Program-made: the position numbers and the translations under genes
Assembly (NCBI RefSeq): GCF_000724545.1
Contig: NZ_JHBV01000041.1
Location: forward strand, 364,171-428,170
Direction: 5' to 3'
Length of the DNA stretch: 64,000 nt
From: Aureispira sp. CCB-QB1
Lineage (GTDB): Bacteria; Bacteroidota; Bacteroidia; Chitinophagales; Saprospiraceae
Part shown: piece after piece, positions 1-9,343 of the stretch
How the letters are laid out: every line of letters starts with the position of its first letter
How positions within the stretch are numbered: position 1 is the first letter of the stretch
Notes under the pieces: model-generated
The model's database searches: none
Told to the model about the DNA's origin: nothing
The model's input: only the letters and a program-made list of their open reading frames with translations

Positions 1-2
1 TT

Positions 3-254
3 ATGATGTACCAGAACGCTAAGTCTGTTCCCGAATATGAAAGTTATCCATATAAAGAAGTTGTCGAGCTTCGAATAAAAAATGCTCAAGAAAATCTCCA
101 ACGTTTTAATCAAGCTATTGAAATTTCAAATGGCAATAGCAACAATGTCCTAATGATTAATAGCAAGATTTCATGCATGGGATGTCATCAGAAGACAAAA
201 TATATTGCTCCTGATACTTCAAGGTCTTATGTTGCGCCACATCTAAAAAGATAA
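3..254 (+). CDS. hypothetical protein, probably the 3' end of a gene cut by the window
   Basis: The frame begins at the very edge of the window, so the ATG at base 3 may be internal and the protein may extend upstream. The 83 visible residues are hydrophilic with a predicted helical stretch. Near residue 58 there is a CMGCH motif, formally a c-type heme site (CxxCH), close to the C-terminus (ending APHLKR). With no signal peptide or other cytochrome feature visible, a heme function is unproven. I do not recognise the family. Confidence 0.4.
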   Translation: MMYQNAKSVPEYESYPYKEVVELRIKNAQENLQRFNQAIEISNGNSNNVLMINSKISCMGCHQKTKYIAPDTSRSYVAPHLKR

Positions 255-263
255 TCATTAAAC

Positions 264-500
264 CTATGGCTCAATATCCTCTGATACAGGGGAAGAAGTC
301 GTAATAATAAGCCTAAGAAAAGAAATAATTAAAGCAAACATGGAGGTGTACATAATTAAAGCAATCAAATTAGCACCAGAGTCTCCCACAAAAAGCTGCG
401 TAAAACTTTCTGTTTGTGCATCTAATAAACCTAAAATAATAGCTAAAATTACTGCAATAATTAAAATAAAGGGGGTGGATTGATTGGAGTGCATTTTCAT
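264..500 (-). CDS. small two-helix membrane protein, hypothetical
   Basis: A 78-residue protein with two hydrophobic segments (about residues 11-27 and 42-64) separated by a short polar loop, with a polar acidic C-terminus (SPVSEDIEP). This is consistent with a small inner-membrane protein. It is convergent with the truncated gene at the left edge (10 bp between stops), and a strong inverted repeat lies just upstream of its start. No family is recognised. The composition is that of a real membrane protein rather than a chance frame, but the short length limits confidence. Confidence 0.5.
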   Translation of the reverse strand: MKMHSNQSTPFILIIAVILAIILGLLDAQTESFTQLFVGDSGANLIALIMYTSMFALIISFLRLIITTSSPVSEDIEP

Positions 501-527
501 AATAAAAATCGATTAGAACAACGAGTA

Positions 528-574
528 TCTCAAAATAGCGTTTATGTAGTCATTCTATAAACGCTATTTTGAGA
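528..574. repeat. perfect 18-bp inverted repeat (hairpin)
   Basis: Arms at 528-545 and 557-574 are exact reverse complements around an 11-nt loop. The repeat sits in the gap upstream of the small membrane protein and beyond the end of uraH. There is no clean T-run on either side, so it could be a factor-dependent terminator for the uraD-uraH transcript reading leftward, or a regulatory or recombination structure. Confidence 0.6.
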
Positions 575-721
575 CCAACATTAATTTAACAGTGGAGCAA
601 TATCTTTGGTAATTGTTTAAAAACTTAGCAAACAATTCCTTCTTATAATAAAGACGTTGTCCAACTCATATTGGTTGGTATTTTTACTATGCAAATATAT
701 AAAAAAAACATATCAACTTAA

Positions 722-1060
722 TCAACTCCCTCTATAAGTTGAAAATCCAAAAGGATTTAGTAACAATGGCACGTGATAATGTTCCATATTAAAAGTTTCA
801 AATACAATTCCTATCTCAGGGTAAAATGTCTTTACATTCAGTTTTTCATAATAACTTCCCGTTTCAAAAAACATCCTATAAATTCCAGGGCTAATCGTTG
901 TTCCTTCTTTCAATAGATCTCCAACACGTCCATCTAAATTCGTTATCCCCGTAGCGATAGTTTCCCATTCTTTTCCATCTTTTCTTTGCAAACGAACCTG
1001 CACTCCTGCTGCTGGTTTGCCCAGACTTGTATCTAATATATGCGTTGTAATTTGACTCAT
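722..1060 (-). CDS. uraH: 5-hydroxyisourate hydrolase (transthyretin-like)
   Basis: Hydrolyses 5-hydroxyisourate, the product of urate oxidation, to OHCU in the cytoplasm. The 112-residue length is typical. The N-terminal THILDTSLGKPA segment carries the conserved active-site His, and the protein ends in YRGS, the diagnostic C-terminal signature that separates HIU hydrolases from transthyretin. Its start overlaps the stop of uraD by 4 nt (ATGA-type), so the two are translationally coupled. No uricase gene is in the window; the urate oxidase must be encoded elsewhere. Confidence 0.95.
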   Translation of the reverse strand: MSQITTHILDTSLGKPAAGVQVRLQRKDGKEWETIATGITNLDGRVGDLLKEGTTISPGIYRMFFETGSYYEKLNVKTFYPEIGIVFETFNMEHYHVPLLLNPFGFSTYRGS

Positions 1061-1560
1061 GCTAATAGTTTTTGAATTCTCAAAGTGGTAATTTTATGCT
1101 GTTCTCCTGCTGCAATTTTCAACTCTGTGGCTCGATCATTGGGCAATCGCTCCAATAACAAATCCAACATTTGCTGCGCTGTTTTCCCTGTTGCAAAAAC
1201 AATAAAAATAAATCCAAAGCGAGCTTCATAAGCAGCATTTCCCTCAGCCAAAGCTTCAATCACCTCCATAGAGGCTTGTTGTACTAATTTTTGCTCATTA
1301 CCAGCCCAATCTTTAGTTGCTTGGAATTTTTTTGCCAGACTATTAACATCGCCAATTTTAGGGTGTCCTTCAAAAGCCTCTAAGTAATCTAACTCTGAGC
1401 ATGTATTCCAAATACGGTCAGAGGCTTCCTTCAAATCATGGATTGTTTCAAAAGGAAACTCGGCAGCCAATTCCTTGTACCATTTCTTAGCAGCACAACA
1501 ATACTCTAATTTTTGTTCCAAATCACCCAAATTGAGTTCGTTTAATTCTTCCAAAGTCAT
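1057..1560 (-). CDS. uraD: 2-oxo-4-hydroxy-4-carboxy-5-ureidoimidazoline decarboxylase
   Basis: Decarboxylates OHCU to S-allantoin, the step after UraH. It is a 167-residue all-helical OHCU decarboxylase with the signature EGHPKIGD around the catalytic His66, and the downstream helix rich in FGFIFIVFATGK matches the family. It overlaps uraH by 4 nt. Allantoicase lies 229 bp upstream on the same strand, making a ureide-degradation block. The start is the first ATG; no better internal start is visible. Confidence 0.95.
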   Translation of the reverse strand: MTLEELNELNLGDLEQKLEYCCAAKKWYKELAAEFPFETIHDLKEASDRIWNTCSELDYLEAFEGHPKIGDVNSLAKKFQATKDWAGNEQKLVQQASMEVIEALAEGNAAYEARFGFIFIVFATGKTAQQMLDLLLERLPNDRATELKIAAGEQHKITTLRIQKLLA

Positions 1561-1789
1561 ACGTCTTTTTTTAACTTCACATTCAACATTACTTCGTCCA
1601 AAATCAGATTCACTTAATTATCAAGGATGCTTTTTATGTTTTTCATAGCCTCTAAACCGACCATAACAAACTGATGACCATAAAGAGCGAACTAAATCAC
1701 TGCACAACGAGCTATCACACAACAGCACCAAATGTAATCAACGGAGTATTCATTCAAACAACAAGACAATATAGAACCAATCAATAGTC

Positions 1790-2800
1790 CTAAACAAAAT
1801 TACCAAACAATCGCATTCTGCTCACCCCCCCATCTGGATAAATATTCAAACGAACATGAGTAAACACTTCTTCTGTTGGTATATTATTATAATAGTGTTC
1901 TTGATCTGCTTGCAACTTCTGCTTGGACAAAATTTCTTTCCAAGGCAACTCATCTACATTCTCTGCTGTTACAGCGCTATGATTGGGCAAGTTAATTCCA
2001 TCTAAAGAAAAAGTATCTGGATAATTACCTTTAAAATGACAGGTGTCAATTAATGCTTGATTAATTTTGCCAGGTCTAGCCAATTTTACAACTACCCAAT
2101 CACGATTATGCAAAGTTCTATTTCGTTTAGTTTCCCATCCATCACCCATATTTAGCCCTCTATTAGGCATAATTAAATTATCCATATGGCTAAAGAACAT
2201 ATCATTGCAAAGAATAGCCTTCGCGCCCATATTAGCCGCAGCTAAATCAATCGTGCTATTTTCATCATACATTGACCAATCTACATGCACGTGACCATAC
2301 ACTTTAAATCTGGCAATACCTCCATCTGGATAAATACGGAGTTTTAGATGTGTATAAATGTAATCTGAATACATATCAATAAAATGCTGTGACCCAGGTT
2401 TCAAGGCAATTTTCTTAACCAAATCATCCCAATCATCATGATTCAATACAGTGTCTACATCTGCATCCAAAGGCAAGCAACAAGCTTCTACAGAAGCATA
2501 AGGAGGATGATTTCCTAAGAAATGATTGGTATCAATATCTAATCCTCTTAGGCGTCCCATTGCCCCTAACTTTATAATACAAAAATCATGACCTTCTGTC
2601 CTCTTTCTTCTAGACTCCCATCCGTCCATCCACTTGCCTCGATCTGTATATTTGTCTTCTATAAAAATACCTCTACCAGGTTTCAATAAATTCTCCACTG
2701 GAGCAAAGAAATCATCTGTACAATACAATGCTTTTGCACCAAAACGTTCTGCGGCTAAGTTCTGTAAAGCTGTAAAATCTGGTTCTTTCATTTTACTCAA
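1790..2800 (-). CDS. alc: allantoicase
   Basis: Hydrolyses allantoate to ureidoglycolate and urea. The 336-residue protein is built from two homologous allantoicase halves (about 15-170 and 185-336). The internal duplication is visible as FGAKALYCTDDFF in the first half and MGAKAILCNDMFF in the second, and each half ends in a similar 'LRIYPDGGIARFKVYG / LNIYPDGGVSRMRLFG' strand. It is upstream of uraD-uraH on the same strand. Allantoinase is not in the window. MKEPDF (residue 4) is an alternative start. Confidence 0.93.
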   Translation of the reverse strand: MSKMKEPDFTALQNLAAERFGAKALYCTDDFFAPVENLLKPGRGIFIEDKYTDRGKWMDGWESRRKRTEGHDFCIIKLGAMGRLRGLDIDTNHFLGNHPPYASVEACCLPLDADVDTVLNHDDWDDLVKKIALKPGSQHFIDMYSDYIYTHLKLRIYPDGGIARFKVYGHVHVDWSMYDENSTIDLAAANMGAKAILCNDMFFSHMDNLIMPNRGLNMGDGWETKRNRTLHNRDWVVVKLARPGKINQALIDTCHFKGNYPDTFSLDGINLPNHSAVTAENVDELPWKEILSKQKLQADQEHYYNNIPTEEVFTHVRLNIYPDGGVSRMRLFGNFV

Positions 2801-3560
2801 TTTGATATTTTAACAATAGAACAATTCTCTTCAAAAAAGCACACGCTGCTATGACTACTTGTTCTACATTTAGGTTAACGATTATGGATTACATATGACA
2901 ATAAATTGTCAAGAATTGCTAAGATAAGAATACTTCATAGAATATAGAACTTGTATAGAATTCGCTTCTCTTTTTGCATTAATTTCCCCTATTACTATTC
3001 AATTCAAAACTACAAAATAATGACTACTATGTCAGCTATTTTTTGATTAGACCTCTACAAGGTATAAATTTGTTTTTTCATCTTTTATTCCAATTTCTAC
3101 TATAAAAATTCAACAAATACGATTATAATTGAGTCTAGCTCCTAAACTAAAAGTCAAAATGGGAAAATATTAAATTTTTTAAAATTTATAATCGACAGAT
3201 AATCAATAGAGTTAAAAACGGCATTAATTTAGGATTTTATAAAGAAACAGAATGCAGAGCTCTGTTACTCGAATTTTTTTAAAAAAAATATTCTTTTTAT
3301 GCTCATAATCAACAAAATAGAGCTCTGTTCTTTTTCCTAACTCATGATTATAAAATAAAAGAAACAACTTTTATTTTTTGTTTATTCAAAAATGGTATAA
3401 CTTTAATCATTACTTTATTTGATGCCAAATAATCTCCATTTTTTTGAATATTTAGAAATAGATAAAAAATGCTTGCAAATAATCTTTTTTTAAGGTTTTT
3501 TAACTTTTTTTTGTTATTTTTAGTGGCAATAACTTTCTCTGCATGCAAAACATACTCAAT
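2801..3560. other. 760-bp AT-rich divergent intergenic region
   Basis: Lies between the starts of allantoicase (minus) and the peptidoglycan-binding protein (plus). No convincing gene is present. Two copies of the palindrome AGAGCTCT, each followed by GTT, occur at about 3256-3263 and 3319-3326, flanking an A/T-rich inverted segment; this may be a structured or regulatory site. A 66-codon minus frame at 3348-3548 is Lys/Asn-rich and judged spurious. Confidence 0.5.
3510..3537 (+). promoter_or_regulatory. possible Bacteroidota-type promoter
   Basis: TTTG (3510-3513) followed 16 nt later by TAACTTTC (3530-3537), one base off the Bacteroidota -7 consensus TAnnTTTG. Spacing is slightly short. 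If real, transcription would start around 3543, favouring translation from the ATG at 3561. Confidence 0.25.
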
Positions 3561-4412
3561 ATGAATCTAAAATTTGTACTTATCCTTAGTTTGATTTGCT
3601 TTTTTGGGGGCAAAACACAAGCACAGGACAACTTAGAATCTCTTTTGAGCATAGTTGAAACTGGCAAAACTTACGCTTTGTACAAAGCAAAAGCTGGAGA
3701 TACTAAAATAATCAAAGAAACTAAGACACACTACTTGAAACTTGTTCCAGCAAAATATGAAACGGTATTAGATACAATCGAGCTTGCACCTGCGTTGAAC
3801 GGTAATTTAGATACTAGTAATTACTTCATTCAGACCGAAGTTTTGGTTCTAAAAGAACCTGGTGCGGAATGGAAAACAGCCAAGGTTTCTCCTTTGTGTA
3901 GAAAAGATGATGGTGTGCCTCACCTTGCACTTTGCTTATTAAAAACAACGCCAGATTATAAAATTGTACATCGCAAGTTTTTTCCTTTTAAAAACATCAT
4001 TGATACTACCACAACAGACTATGTTATTCCTGCTGAAACGATTATCGTTAAGCGCAAAGTATTAGTGCAAAAAGCACGTATTTACTATGTCACTGCTGAA
4101 AAGAAAAATGAGCTAGGTCCAGGAGAGAAAATAATTGAAATTCCTGCGGGTTCTTGGAGACAATGGGCAGAAATAGTTTGTCCTTTTGGAGACTTTAATG
4201 ACCCTTCTATAGAAGAAATCCAAAAAGCTCTCAAAAAACAACAATACGACGTTCGAATCACAGGGAAATTTGACGAGCAGACAAAAAGACATTTGATGAT
4301 GTTTCAAAAAGATAATATGCTCACAGATGATGGAGGAAATGTCACCCCCGAAACTTTAGATCGGTTGGGAGTCAAAAGAGAAAAGTTAATTCAAATTGAT
4401 TTCTTAAACTAA
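3561..4412 (+). CDS. exported protein with C-terminal peptidoglycan-binding domain
   Basis: Starting at the ATG at 3561 gives an N-terminus beginning MNLKFVLILSLICFFGG, a clean signal peptide ending near TQAQ; an upstream ATG at 3543 only adds six residues. The middle portion (about 30-210) has no recognised fold. The last ~75 residues form a PG_binding_1-type domain: 'SIEEIQKALKKQQYDVRITGKFDEQTKRHLMMFQ' pattern with the typical G-x-FD-x-x-T core. It probably sits in the periplasm or outer membrane, attached to the cell wall. It is followed by a terminator hairpin and is probably monocistronic. Confidence 0.75.
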   Translation: MNLKFVLILSLICFFGGKTQAQDNLESLLSIVETGKTYALYKAKAGDTKIIKETKTHYLKLVPAKYETVLDTIELAPALNGNLDTSNYFIQTEVLVLKEPGAEWKTAKVSPLCRKDDGVPHLALCLLKTTPDYKIVHRKFFPFKNIIDTTTTDYVIPAETIIVKRKVLVQKARIYYVTAEKKNELGPGEKIIEIPAGSWRQWAEIVCPFGDFNDPSIEEIQKALKKQQYDVRITGKFDEQTKRHLMMFQKDNMLTDDGGNVTPETLDRLGVKREKLIQIDFLN

Positions 4413-4437
4413 GCTTCATTTTTTACCTTTAAAGTAG

Positions 4438-4475
4438 CAAACGTCATTCTAGTCTATAGAATGACGTTTGTTTTT
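4438..4475 (+). terminator. intrinsic terminator
   Basis: 13-bp perfect stem (4438-4450 with 4458-4470), 7-nt loop, followed by TTTTTG, 26 bp after the peptidoglycan-binding-domain gene. Confidence 0.8.
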
Positions 4476-4549
4476 GTTATTTACGTTGTCTAAAAACAAC
4501 CAACATAGTACTATCATTTCACGACCATTCTTAATTTATTATCTGAAGC

Positions 4550-6097
4550 ATGAATGCCTGGCAAGAATTAGTAAGACAAGCTTTGATTGGAAATATTTCT
4601 AGTAATAAAATTTCTCCACTCCTTCTGGAGCAGTTTCGCAAATATGGTTTAAGTATAGCTTCCAACCAAACTCCCGAAACTATCTTGTTGAAAGCCGCTG
4701 CCATACAAAATAAATTGTATAGCGTTGCACAGGTTCCCCGCTCTACGCCATCTGAAACGGAGCAGGTTGCGCCTAAAGAGACATGCAATTATTATCACCC
4801 TCAACGCAGGTATCAACTTCAATACATTTTGAAGCATCGATATGACGAAATGCTAATAGAATTTTTGGAATTGTTAAAAGATCAGTGTCAAATCATTTCT
4901 CCCGAACTTTTACCCGAACTGCTAGATTATGGCATGAAGCGCCCTCATCTGCAGGAGTTTATCATTGCTTGTATAGGTAATAGAGGAAAATGGTTAGCTC
5001 AATTTTCAGAACAATGGACTTACGCACACCCTTTGATAGAAACAGATGATGTATTCTTTTATGGAAAATACGAAGAACGTCTACATTTTTTACAGAAAGT
5101 TCGTGCGACAAATCCTACTCGTGCAATTGAGTTGCTTGAACAAGTTTGGGAGAGTGAAGGATTCAATACAAAAGTTGGCTTTTTAAAATTACTCCAACAA
5201 AATTTAAGTTCAGGCGATGCCTCATTCTTAAATACAGCTCATCAAGACAATCGTCAAGAAGTTCGAAACCAAGCAGCTATTTTATTGGCTTTGATTCCTG
5301 ATAGTCCGTTAGTTCAAAGAATGCAACACTTAGCAACAACACTTGTTAGATACAATCTCAAGAAAAAAAGTATTGACATAGAACTGCCGAGTTCTTGTAC
5401 GGCACAAATGAAACTTGATGGGATTGCTCCTCGACAAATTTTTATAAAGGACCATGGTCCCAAAGCCAATCAATTGGCTCAAATCATCTCTAAAATTCCA
5501 CCGCAATGGTGGGAAAAAACATTTTGCCAAAACCCTCAACAGCTTTTTTTATTGGCTGCCAAAACCGAATGGAAAAATATATTTGTTTGGGGCTGGGCTA
5601 TGGCTGCTAAGAATTTTAATTCTAAAGATTGGATTATTGCTTGTCATCGCTTTTATCTAGATACTTTTTTCAAACACAATTGGTCCAATATTTCTATTGA
5701 TTTTTTATATCAAGACTTGCCCAACGATTTATTTAATGCTCTAGCAGGAGAATATTTAAAAACAGACAATCGCCTAACATTGTCCGATGACCATCCTATT
5801 ATTTCATTCTTACTGGCAGAAGGGCAAGCTTGGAATGACGTTATTACTAAAAAAATTATCCAACGCATTAAAAATACAATAGAACAGGATACTTATGTAT
5901 TTCAATGGAGCATTAAAGCGGTTATCAAAAGAGCAGCTTTTTCTATACCTCCCAAACTTTATGATACAGTAAGTGAAGGTTGGCCAACAGCTTCCCAAGC
6001 ATGGCATTCATGGCAAAAAGAAGTAGATGCTATGCTATCGATTCTAAAAATACGACAGGAAATGTACGATTTAGAAGATTTTACCATTCATCAATAA
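4550..6097 (+). CDS. DUF5691-like helical protein
   Basis: A 515-residue soluble protein without signal peptide. The N-terminal MNAWQELVRQALIGN, the repeated helical segments and the 'NRGKWLAQFSEQWTYA' region resemble DUF5691 proteins, which elsewhere sit beside SWIM zinc-finger, MoxR AAA+ and vWA genes. None of those partners is here. The central part 'SSGDASFLNTAHQDNRQEVRNQAAILLALIP' reads as HEAT-like repeats. The function is unknown, probably a protein-interaction scaffold. Family assignment is from memory of the motif pattern. Confidence 0.6.
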   Translation: MNAWQELVRQALIGNISSNKISPLLLEQFRKYGLSIASNQTPETILLKAAAIQNKLYSVAQVPRSTPSETEQVAPKETCNYYHPQRRYQLQYILKHRYDEMLIEFLELLKDQCQIISPELLPELLDYGMKRPHLQEFIIACIGNRGKWLAQFSEQWTYAHPLIETDDVFFYGKYEERLHFLQKVRATNPTRAIELLEQVWESEGFNTKVGFLKLLQQNLSSGDASFLNTAHQDNRQEVRNQAAILLALIPDSPLVQRMQHLATTLVRYNLKKKSIDIELPSSCTAQMKLDGIAPRQIFIKDHGPKANQLAQIISKIPPQWWEKTFCQNPQQLFLLAAKTEWKNIFVWGWAMAAKNFNSKDWIIACHRFYLDTFFKHNWSNISIDFLYQDLPNDLFNALAGEYLKTDNRLTLSDDHPIISFLLAEGQAWNDVITKKIIQRIKNTIEQDTYVFQWSIKAVIKRAAFSIPPKLYDTVSEGWPTASQAWHSWQKEVDAMLSILKIRQEMYDLEDFTIHQ

Positions 6098-6137
6098 TGT
6101 GATGATCGCATCAAAAAGCATTTTATTCGCCAATTGA

Positions 6138-6713
6138 TTAATCCCAAAATAACATCGAAAATTTCCTCAAAGTTAGCAGATTCTCGTTGCCTTCTCCCTC
6201 AACAAGAGGGTATACATCGACATACCGTACTTGTGTCATGGTATTGTACTCTCCTATGCTATGATCCAAATAGATGAGTGCTGCGATTCCATAACGGCGA
6301 TCTTCTTTTATATAATTTTTGCAATAAATTTTCACATCAAATAGCCCCGTTTCTGGTACAATAGAATATTGTACGAGTATTTCGTCCTCTTCAAACTGAA
6401 TGCCATCAACGATTGCTGGTAAAAAGCCTATGGGCTGACGATATTTGCAGGTTTTCCAACCTTTGATAACAGGAAAAGCATCACACAACTCTTCCACCCA
6501 AGGAATTCCTTCCTTGCGACCATCACAACTAATAATTAAGACATGATCCCCATTTTCTTCTATGGTCAATTCAGGTATTAACAAATCACAATAGCTTTCA
6601 AGCTCTGCACAAAGGGCTTCATAAGGTTGAGGGTTTGTAAAATCACTTTTTAAGAATTCCTCTAGTTCTAGTTTGTGATTGGCTAACCAAATCCAAAAAT
6701 CAATTGCTTCCAT
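6138..6713 (-). CDS. hypothetical protein
   Basis: A 191-residue soluble acidic protein with no signal peptide or membrane segment. The N-terminal half is helical (MEAIDFWIWLANHKLELEEF) and the C-terminal half alternates beta-like segments rich in aromatic residues. It begins 12 bp after the stop of obg on the same strand, so it is probably co-transcribed downstream of the GTPase gene. I do not recognise the family. No catalytic motif is evident. Confidence 0.6.
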   Translation of the reverse strand: MEAIDFWIWLANHKLELEEFLKSDFTNPQPYEALCAELESYCDLLIPELTIEENGDHVLIISCDGRKEGIPWVEELCDAFPVIKGWKTCKYRQPIGFLPAIVDGIQFEEDEILVQYSIVPETGLFDVKIYCKNYIKEDRRYGIAALIYLDHSIGEYNTMTQVRYVDVYPLVEGEGNENLLTLRKFSMLFWD

Positions 6714-6725
6714 TCACTATTTCGC

Positions 6726-7727
6726 TTAAATTTCTGAATTAATAGATTCCCACAACATATCTTTTAACTCAGCTATTCCTATTTGTGCAACAGATGAAAT
6801 AAATACAGTAGGAACATTTTTAGGCAACTCCTCTTTCAACATTTCTTTTAGTTCTTCGTCTAAGATATCAGCTTTTGTAATTGCCAAAATGTGGGGTTTG
6901 TCCAATAGTTCCTCGTTGTATTGCTTCAACTCATTGACCAAAATCTTATATTCTTTGGCTATATCATCACTGTCCGCAGGAACCATATACAACAAAGTGG
7001 CATTTCGTTCTATATGCCTCAAAAATCGGTGTCCTAGCCCTTTACCCTTGTGCGCATCTTCTATAATTCCAGGAATATCTGCCATTACAAAAGAACGATT
7101 ATTACGATAACTAACCATTCCCAAATTAGGCACTAAGGTAGTAAATGGATAATCGGCTACTTTTGGTTTGGCCGCAGATAGTACCGACAACAAAGTAGAT
7201 TTACCTGCATTAGGAAAACCAACCAAACCTACATCTGCCAAAACTTTTAATTCAAAAATCTTCCATTCTCTGCGTCCTGCCCCAGCAGGAGAAGTATAAG
7301 TTGGAATTTGATTGGTTGGCGATTTGAAATGCCAGTTTCCCTTTCCTCCACGACCCCCAGGTGTGACAATGACCGTTTGACCATCTTCTGTGATTTCGTG
7401 TTCTATTTCACCTGTTTCAGCATCTTTTATCAAAGTCCCCAAAGGCACATCTAAAATAACATCTTTTCCTTCTGCTCCTGAAGAACGACTTGACCCACCA
7501 TTCTCACCTTTTGTTGCAATCACGTGTTTTTTATATTTCAAATGCAATAAGGTCCACATTTGGCTATTTCCTCTGGCAATAATATGCCCCCCACGACCTC
7601 CGTCTCCTCCATCAGGTCCCCCAGTACTCGTCCACTTATCTCTAAAGAAATGTGCTGATCCAGATCCTCCTTCACCAGAGCGACAACAAATCTTTACATA
7701 ATCTATAAAATTTGAATTATCCGCCAT
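6726..7727 (-). CDS. obg: Obg family GTPase
   Basis: Essential ribosome-associated GTPase acting in 50S maturation and stress signalling. The N-terminal glycine-rich Obg fold (about 5-160, with [12 protein letters not shown]) is followed by the G domain: G1 GFPNAGKST at 170-178, G2 region DYPFTTL, G3 DIPG, and G4 ITKAD. Length (333) is standard for Bacteroidota Obg, which lack a long C-terminal OCT domain. It is the upstream gene of a two-gene unit with the 191-aa hypothetical; 417 bp of upstream space holds its promoter. Confidence 0.97.
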   Translation of the reverse strand: MADNSNFIDYVKICCRSGEGGSGSAHFFRDKWTSTGGPDGGDGGRGGHIIARGNSQMWTLLHLKYKKHVIATKGENGGSSRSSGAEGKDVILDVPLGTLIKDAETGEIEHEITEDGQTVIVTPGGRGGKGNWHFKSPTNQIPTYTSPAGAGRREWKIFELKVLADVGLVGFPNAGKSTLLSVLSAAKPKVADYPFTTLVPNLGMVSYRNNRSFVMADIPGIIEDAHKGKGLGHRFLRHIERNATLLYMVPADSDDIAKEYKILVNELKQYNEELLDKPHILAITKADILDEELKEMLKEELPKNVPTVFISSVAQIGIAELKDMLWESINSEI

Positions 7728-8030
7728 AAACTATCTTTATTATACGTCTAATGAGTTTTTTAACGCTTCAGATTTAATTGACTGTTAGTCATTTTTTTTA
7801 ATAATGCTCAAACACAAACAAGAACCACAAAAAACTGATTAACAAAATCTTAAAAACTAAAACAAACTAAAATGTATTCTTCTAACAATCTATTGTAATA
7901 AACTATTGTTCAAACAAAACGACAAAGTTACGTTTAAAGTTTCAAAGTATAAAATGTAGGGAAAGTATCTTTAATTTTAATCTTTAGTTGACTTAAAATA
8001 AGTAGGAAGTTTTTTCTCTATTTTTAATCA

Positions 8031-8079
8031 AAAAAAAATGATTATCACGAAACCATTAAACAGGTTCCATGATAATCAT
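8031..8079 (-). terminator. intrinsic terminator (minus strand)
   Basis: 17-bp stem (8038-8054 with 8063-8079; two positions pair only as G-U or mismatch), 8-nt loop, followed on the minus strand by a run of eight T. It lies 65 bp after the carboxymuconolactone-decarboxylase-type gene. The rest of the 7728-8144 gap shows nothing else I can name. Confidence 0.75.
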
Positions 8080-8144
8080 TACTTGTCTTATTTACTAAAA
8101 ACTGTCCAGCCAAATGATGACCACTTTACGTTAGCACAGTATTA

Positions 8145-8603
8145 TTAGACTGCACCTTCTACTTGATATTTCCCAGATTCAAACTGAAATGTCTTCATCA
8201 ATTTATTCCAAGTATTGATTTGTGCCACAGCCAACGTCAAATAGCAAATTTCTTCTTTACTAAAAAATGATGTTAATGGATCGTATACTGCATCTGGAAG
8301 GTTTTTTCTAGTGCCTTTTGACAATGCTTCTGCAAACGTCAGAACAACCTGCTCTTTCTCTGAGAAAAGTGATGTTTCTCTCCATACACAAAGCATCGAC
8401 AAGCGCAAATCGGATTCTCCTAAATGTTTCAATTCTTTGTGGTGCATATCGACACAATAGGCACATAAATTCAACTGAGATACCCGCAAACGCATTAGCT
8501 CCAACAATTGTTCAGATAAAGAGGATTGTGCTATAAATGTTTCCAAATCTCTCAACTTTTCAAACATTGCACTCGGTACATCTTGATAGGATATTCGTCC
8601 CAT
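8145..8603 (-). CDS. carboxymuconolactone decarboxylase / AhpD-like family protein
   Basis: A 152-residue helical protein with the CAYCVDMH motif (about 47-54), the CxxC...H redox site of the AhpD/CMD superfamily. The following helices (LSMLCVWRETSLFSEKEQVV) fit family members annotated as carboxymuconolactone decarboxylases, which usually work as peroxidase-type thiol enzymes rather than in aromatic catabolism. A Crp/Fnr-type regulator lies 155 bp upstream on the same strand, a common pairing that suggests regulation by it. Exact substrate cannot be read from sequence. Confidence 0.85.
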   Translation of the reverse strand: MGRISYQDVPSAMFEKLRDLETFIAQSSLSEQLLELMRLRVSQLNLCAYCVDMHHKELKHLGESDLRLSMLCVWRETSLFSEKEQVVLTFAEALSKGTRKNLPDAVYDPLTSFFSKEEICYLTLAVAQINTWNKLMKTFQFESGKYQVEGAV

Positions 8604-8708
8604 TTCTTTTAAGTTTTAATGATAAAAATTTTAATAACTCAAAAGTAAGCGACCTCAAGCGCAAAAAAATTAAGAAATCTTAAGAAAGAAATTTTGCCTT
8701 AACAATAG

Positions 8709-8746
8709 TTCGTTGAAACCACGCAGTAGCAGCGCAGCTAACTACT
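8709..8746. repeat. short intergenic repeat fragment
   Basis: The segment begins GTTCGTTGAAACCACGCAGT, and its CGTTGAAACC...CAGTAGCAGCGCAGCTAACTACTA pattern recurs in part at 57229-57260 and around 47296-47320. It also contains the TAGTTCGTTGA terminus of the MITE-like elements described below. Confidence 0.45.
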
Positions 8747-8758
8747 ATCTTAAAATAA

Positions 8759-9343
8759 TTATTGTTTTTTCCTCAACTCGCTCAAATACTCTGGTGTAAT
8801 TTCTAGGTACGAAGCTAGCATATACTGAGGAACTCTTTGAGCAAAATTAGGAATTGTTTGCATCAAAAAATCATAGCGCTCCTTACTGCCTTTGCGCATA
8901 TAAAAATCCGATCTTCGTTGAATGGCAATTAGGGTTCTTTCTGTTATGATTCGAAACAAACGTTCTAGTTTGGGAACCTTCTCGTACAGCATTTCCATAT
9001 CTGAATGACTCAAGCGCAAAACACTTGTTGGTTCAATTGCCTGAATGGATACCATCGAAGGAGTTTGATGTTTAAAACTTTCTAAGTTGGTGATCCACCA
9101 ATTTTCTATGCCAAATTGCGTAATGCATTCATTACCTTTATCATCAATATAAAAAGTACGCACCAATCCTTGAAGGATGAAAAAATAATATCGACAAACT
9201 TGTCCTTCTTGTACCAACCAACCTCTTTTCTTAATCGTTTTTTGTTCTAGTTTTTGATAAATAAAATCTACCTCCGCAGTTTCGAATCTAAGATCGTAGC
9301 GATTCAAATAATTTTGCAGTTGAACTTTAATAGAATCAGTCAT
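8759..9343 (-). CDS. Crp/Fnr family transcriptional regulator
   Basis: A 194-residue protein with an N-terminal cNMP-binding beta barrel (about 25-115: KKRGWLVQEGQVCRYYFFIL and downstream) and a compact C-terminal helix-turn-helix (MLASYLEITPEYLSELRKKQ). This short form is widespread in Bacteroidota. Whether it binds a cyclic nucleotide is uncertain: the canonical phosphate-binding RxS-type cassette is not evident. Its start overlaps the end of the upstream lipoprotein gene by 8 nt (ATGACTGA), implying translational coupling, and it precedes the CMD-type gene. Confidence 0.88.
   Translation of the reverse strand: MTDSIKVQLQNYLNRYDLRFETAEVDFIYQKLEQKTIKKRGWLVQEGQVCRYYFFILQGLVRTFYIDDKGNECITQFGIENWWITNLESFKHQTPSMVSIQAIEPTSVLRLSHSDMEMLYEKVPKLERLFRIITERTLIAIQRRSDFYMRKGSKERYDFLMQTIPNFAQRVPQYMLASYLEITPEYLSELRKKQ

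Noticed and set aside
170..190. CMGCH motif as a cytochrome c gene
   Set aside because: A single CxxCH at the end of a truncated, hydrophilic protein with no visible signal peptide is insufficient; noted only as a motif.
3348..3548. 66-codon minus-strand frame in the divergent gap
   Set aside because: Lys/Asn/Phe-rich low-complexity translation typical of AT-rich non-coding DNA, overlapping the possible promoter of the plus gene.
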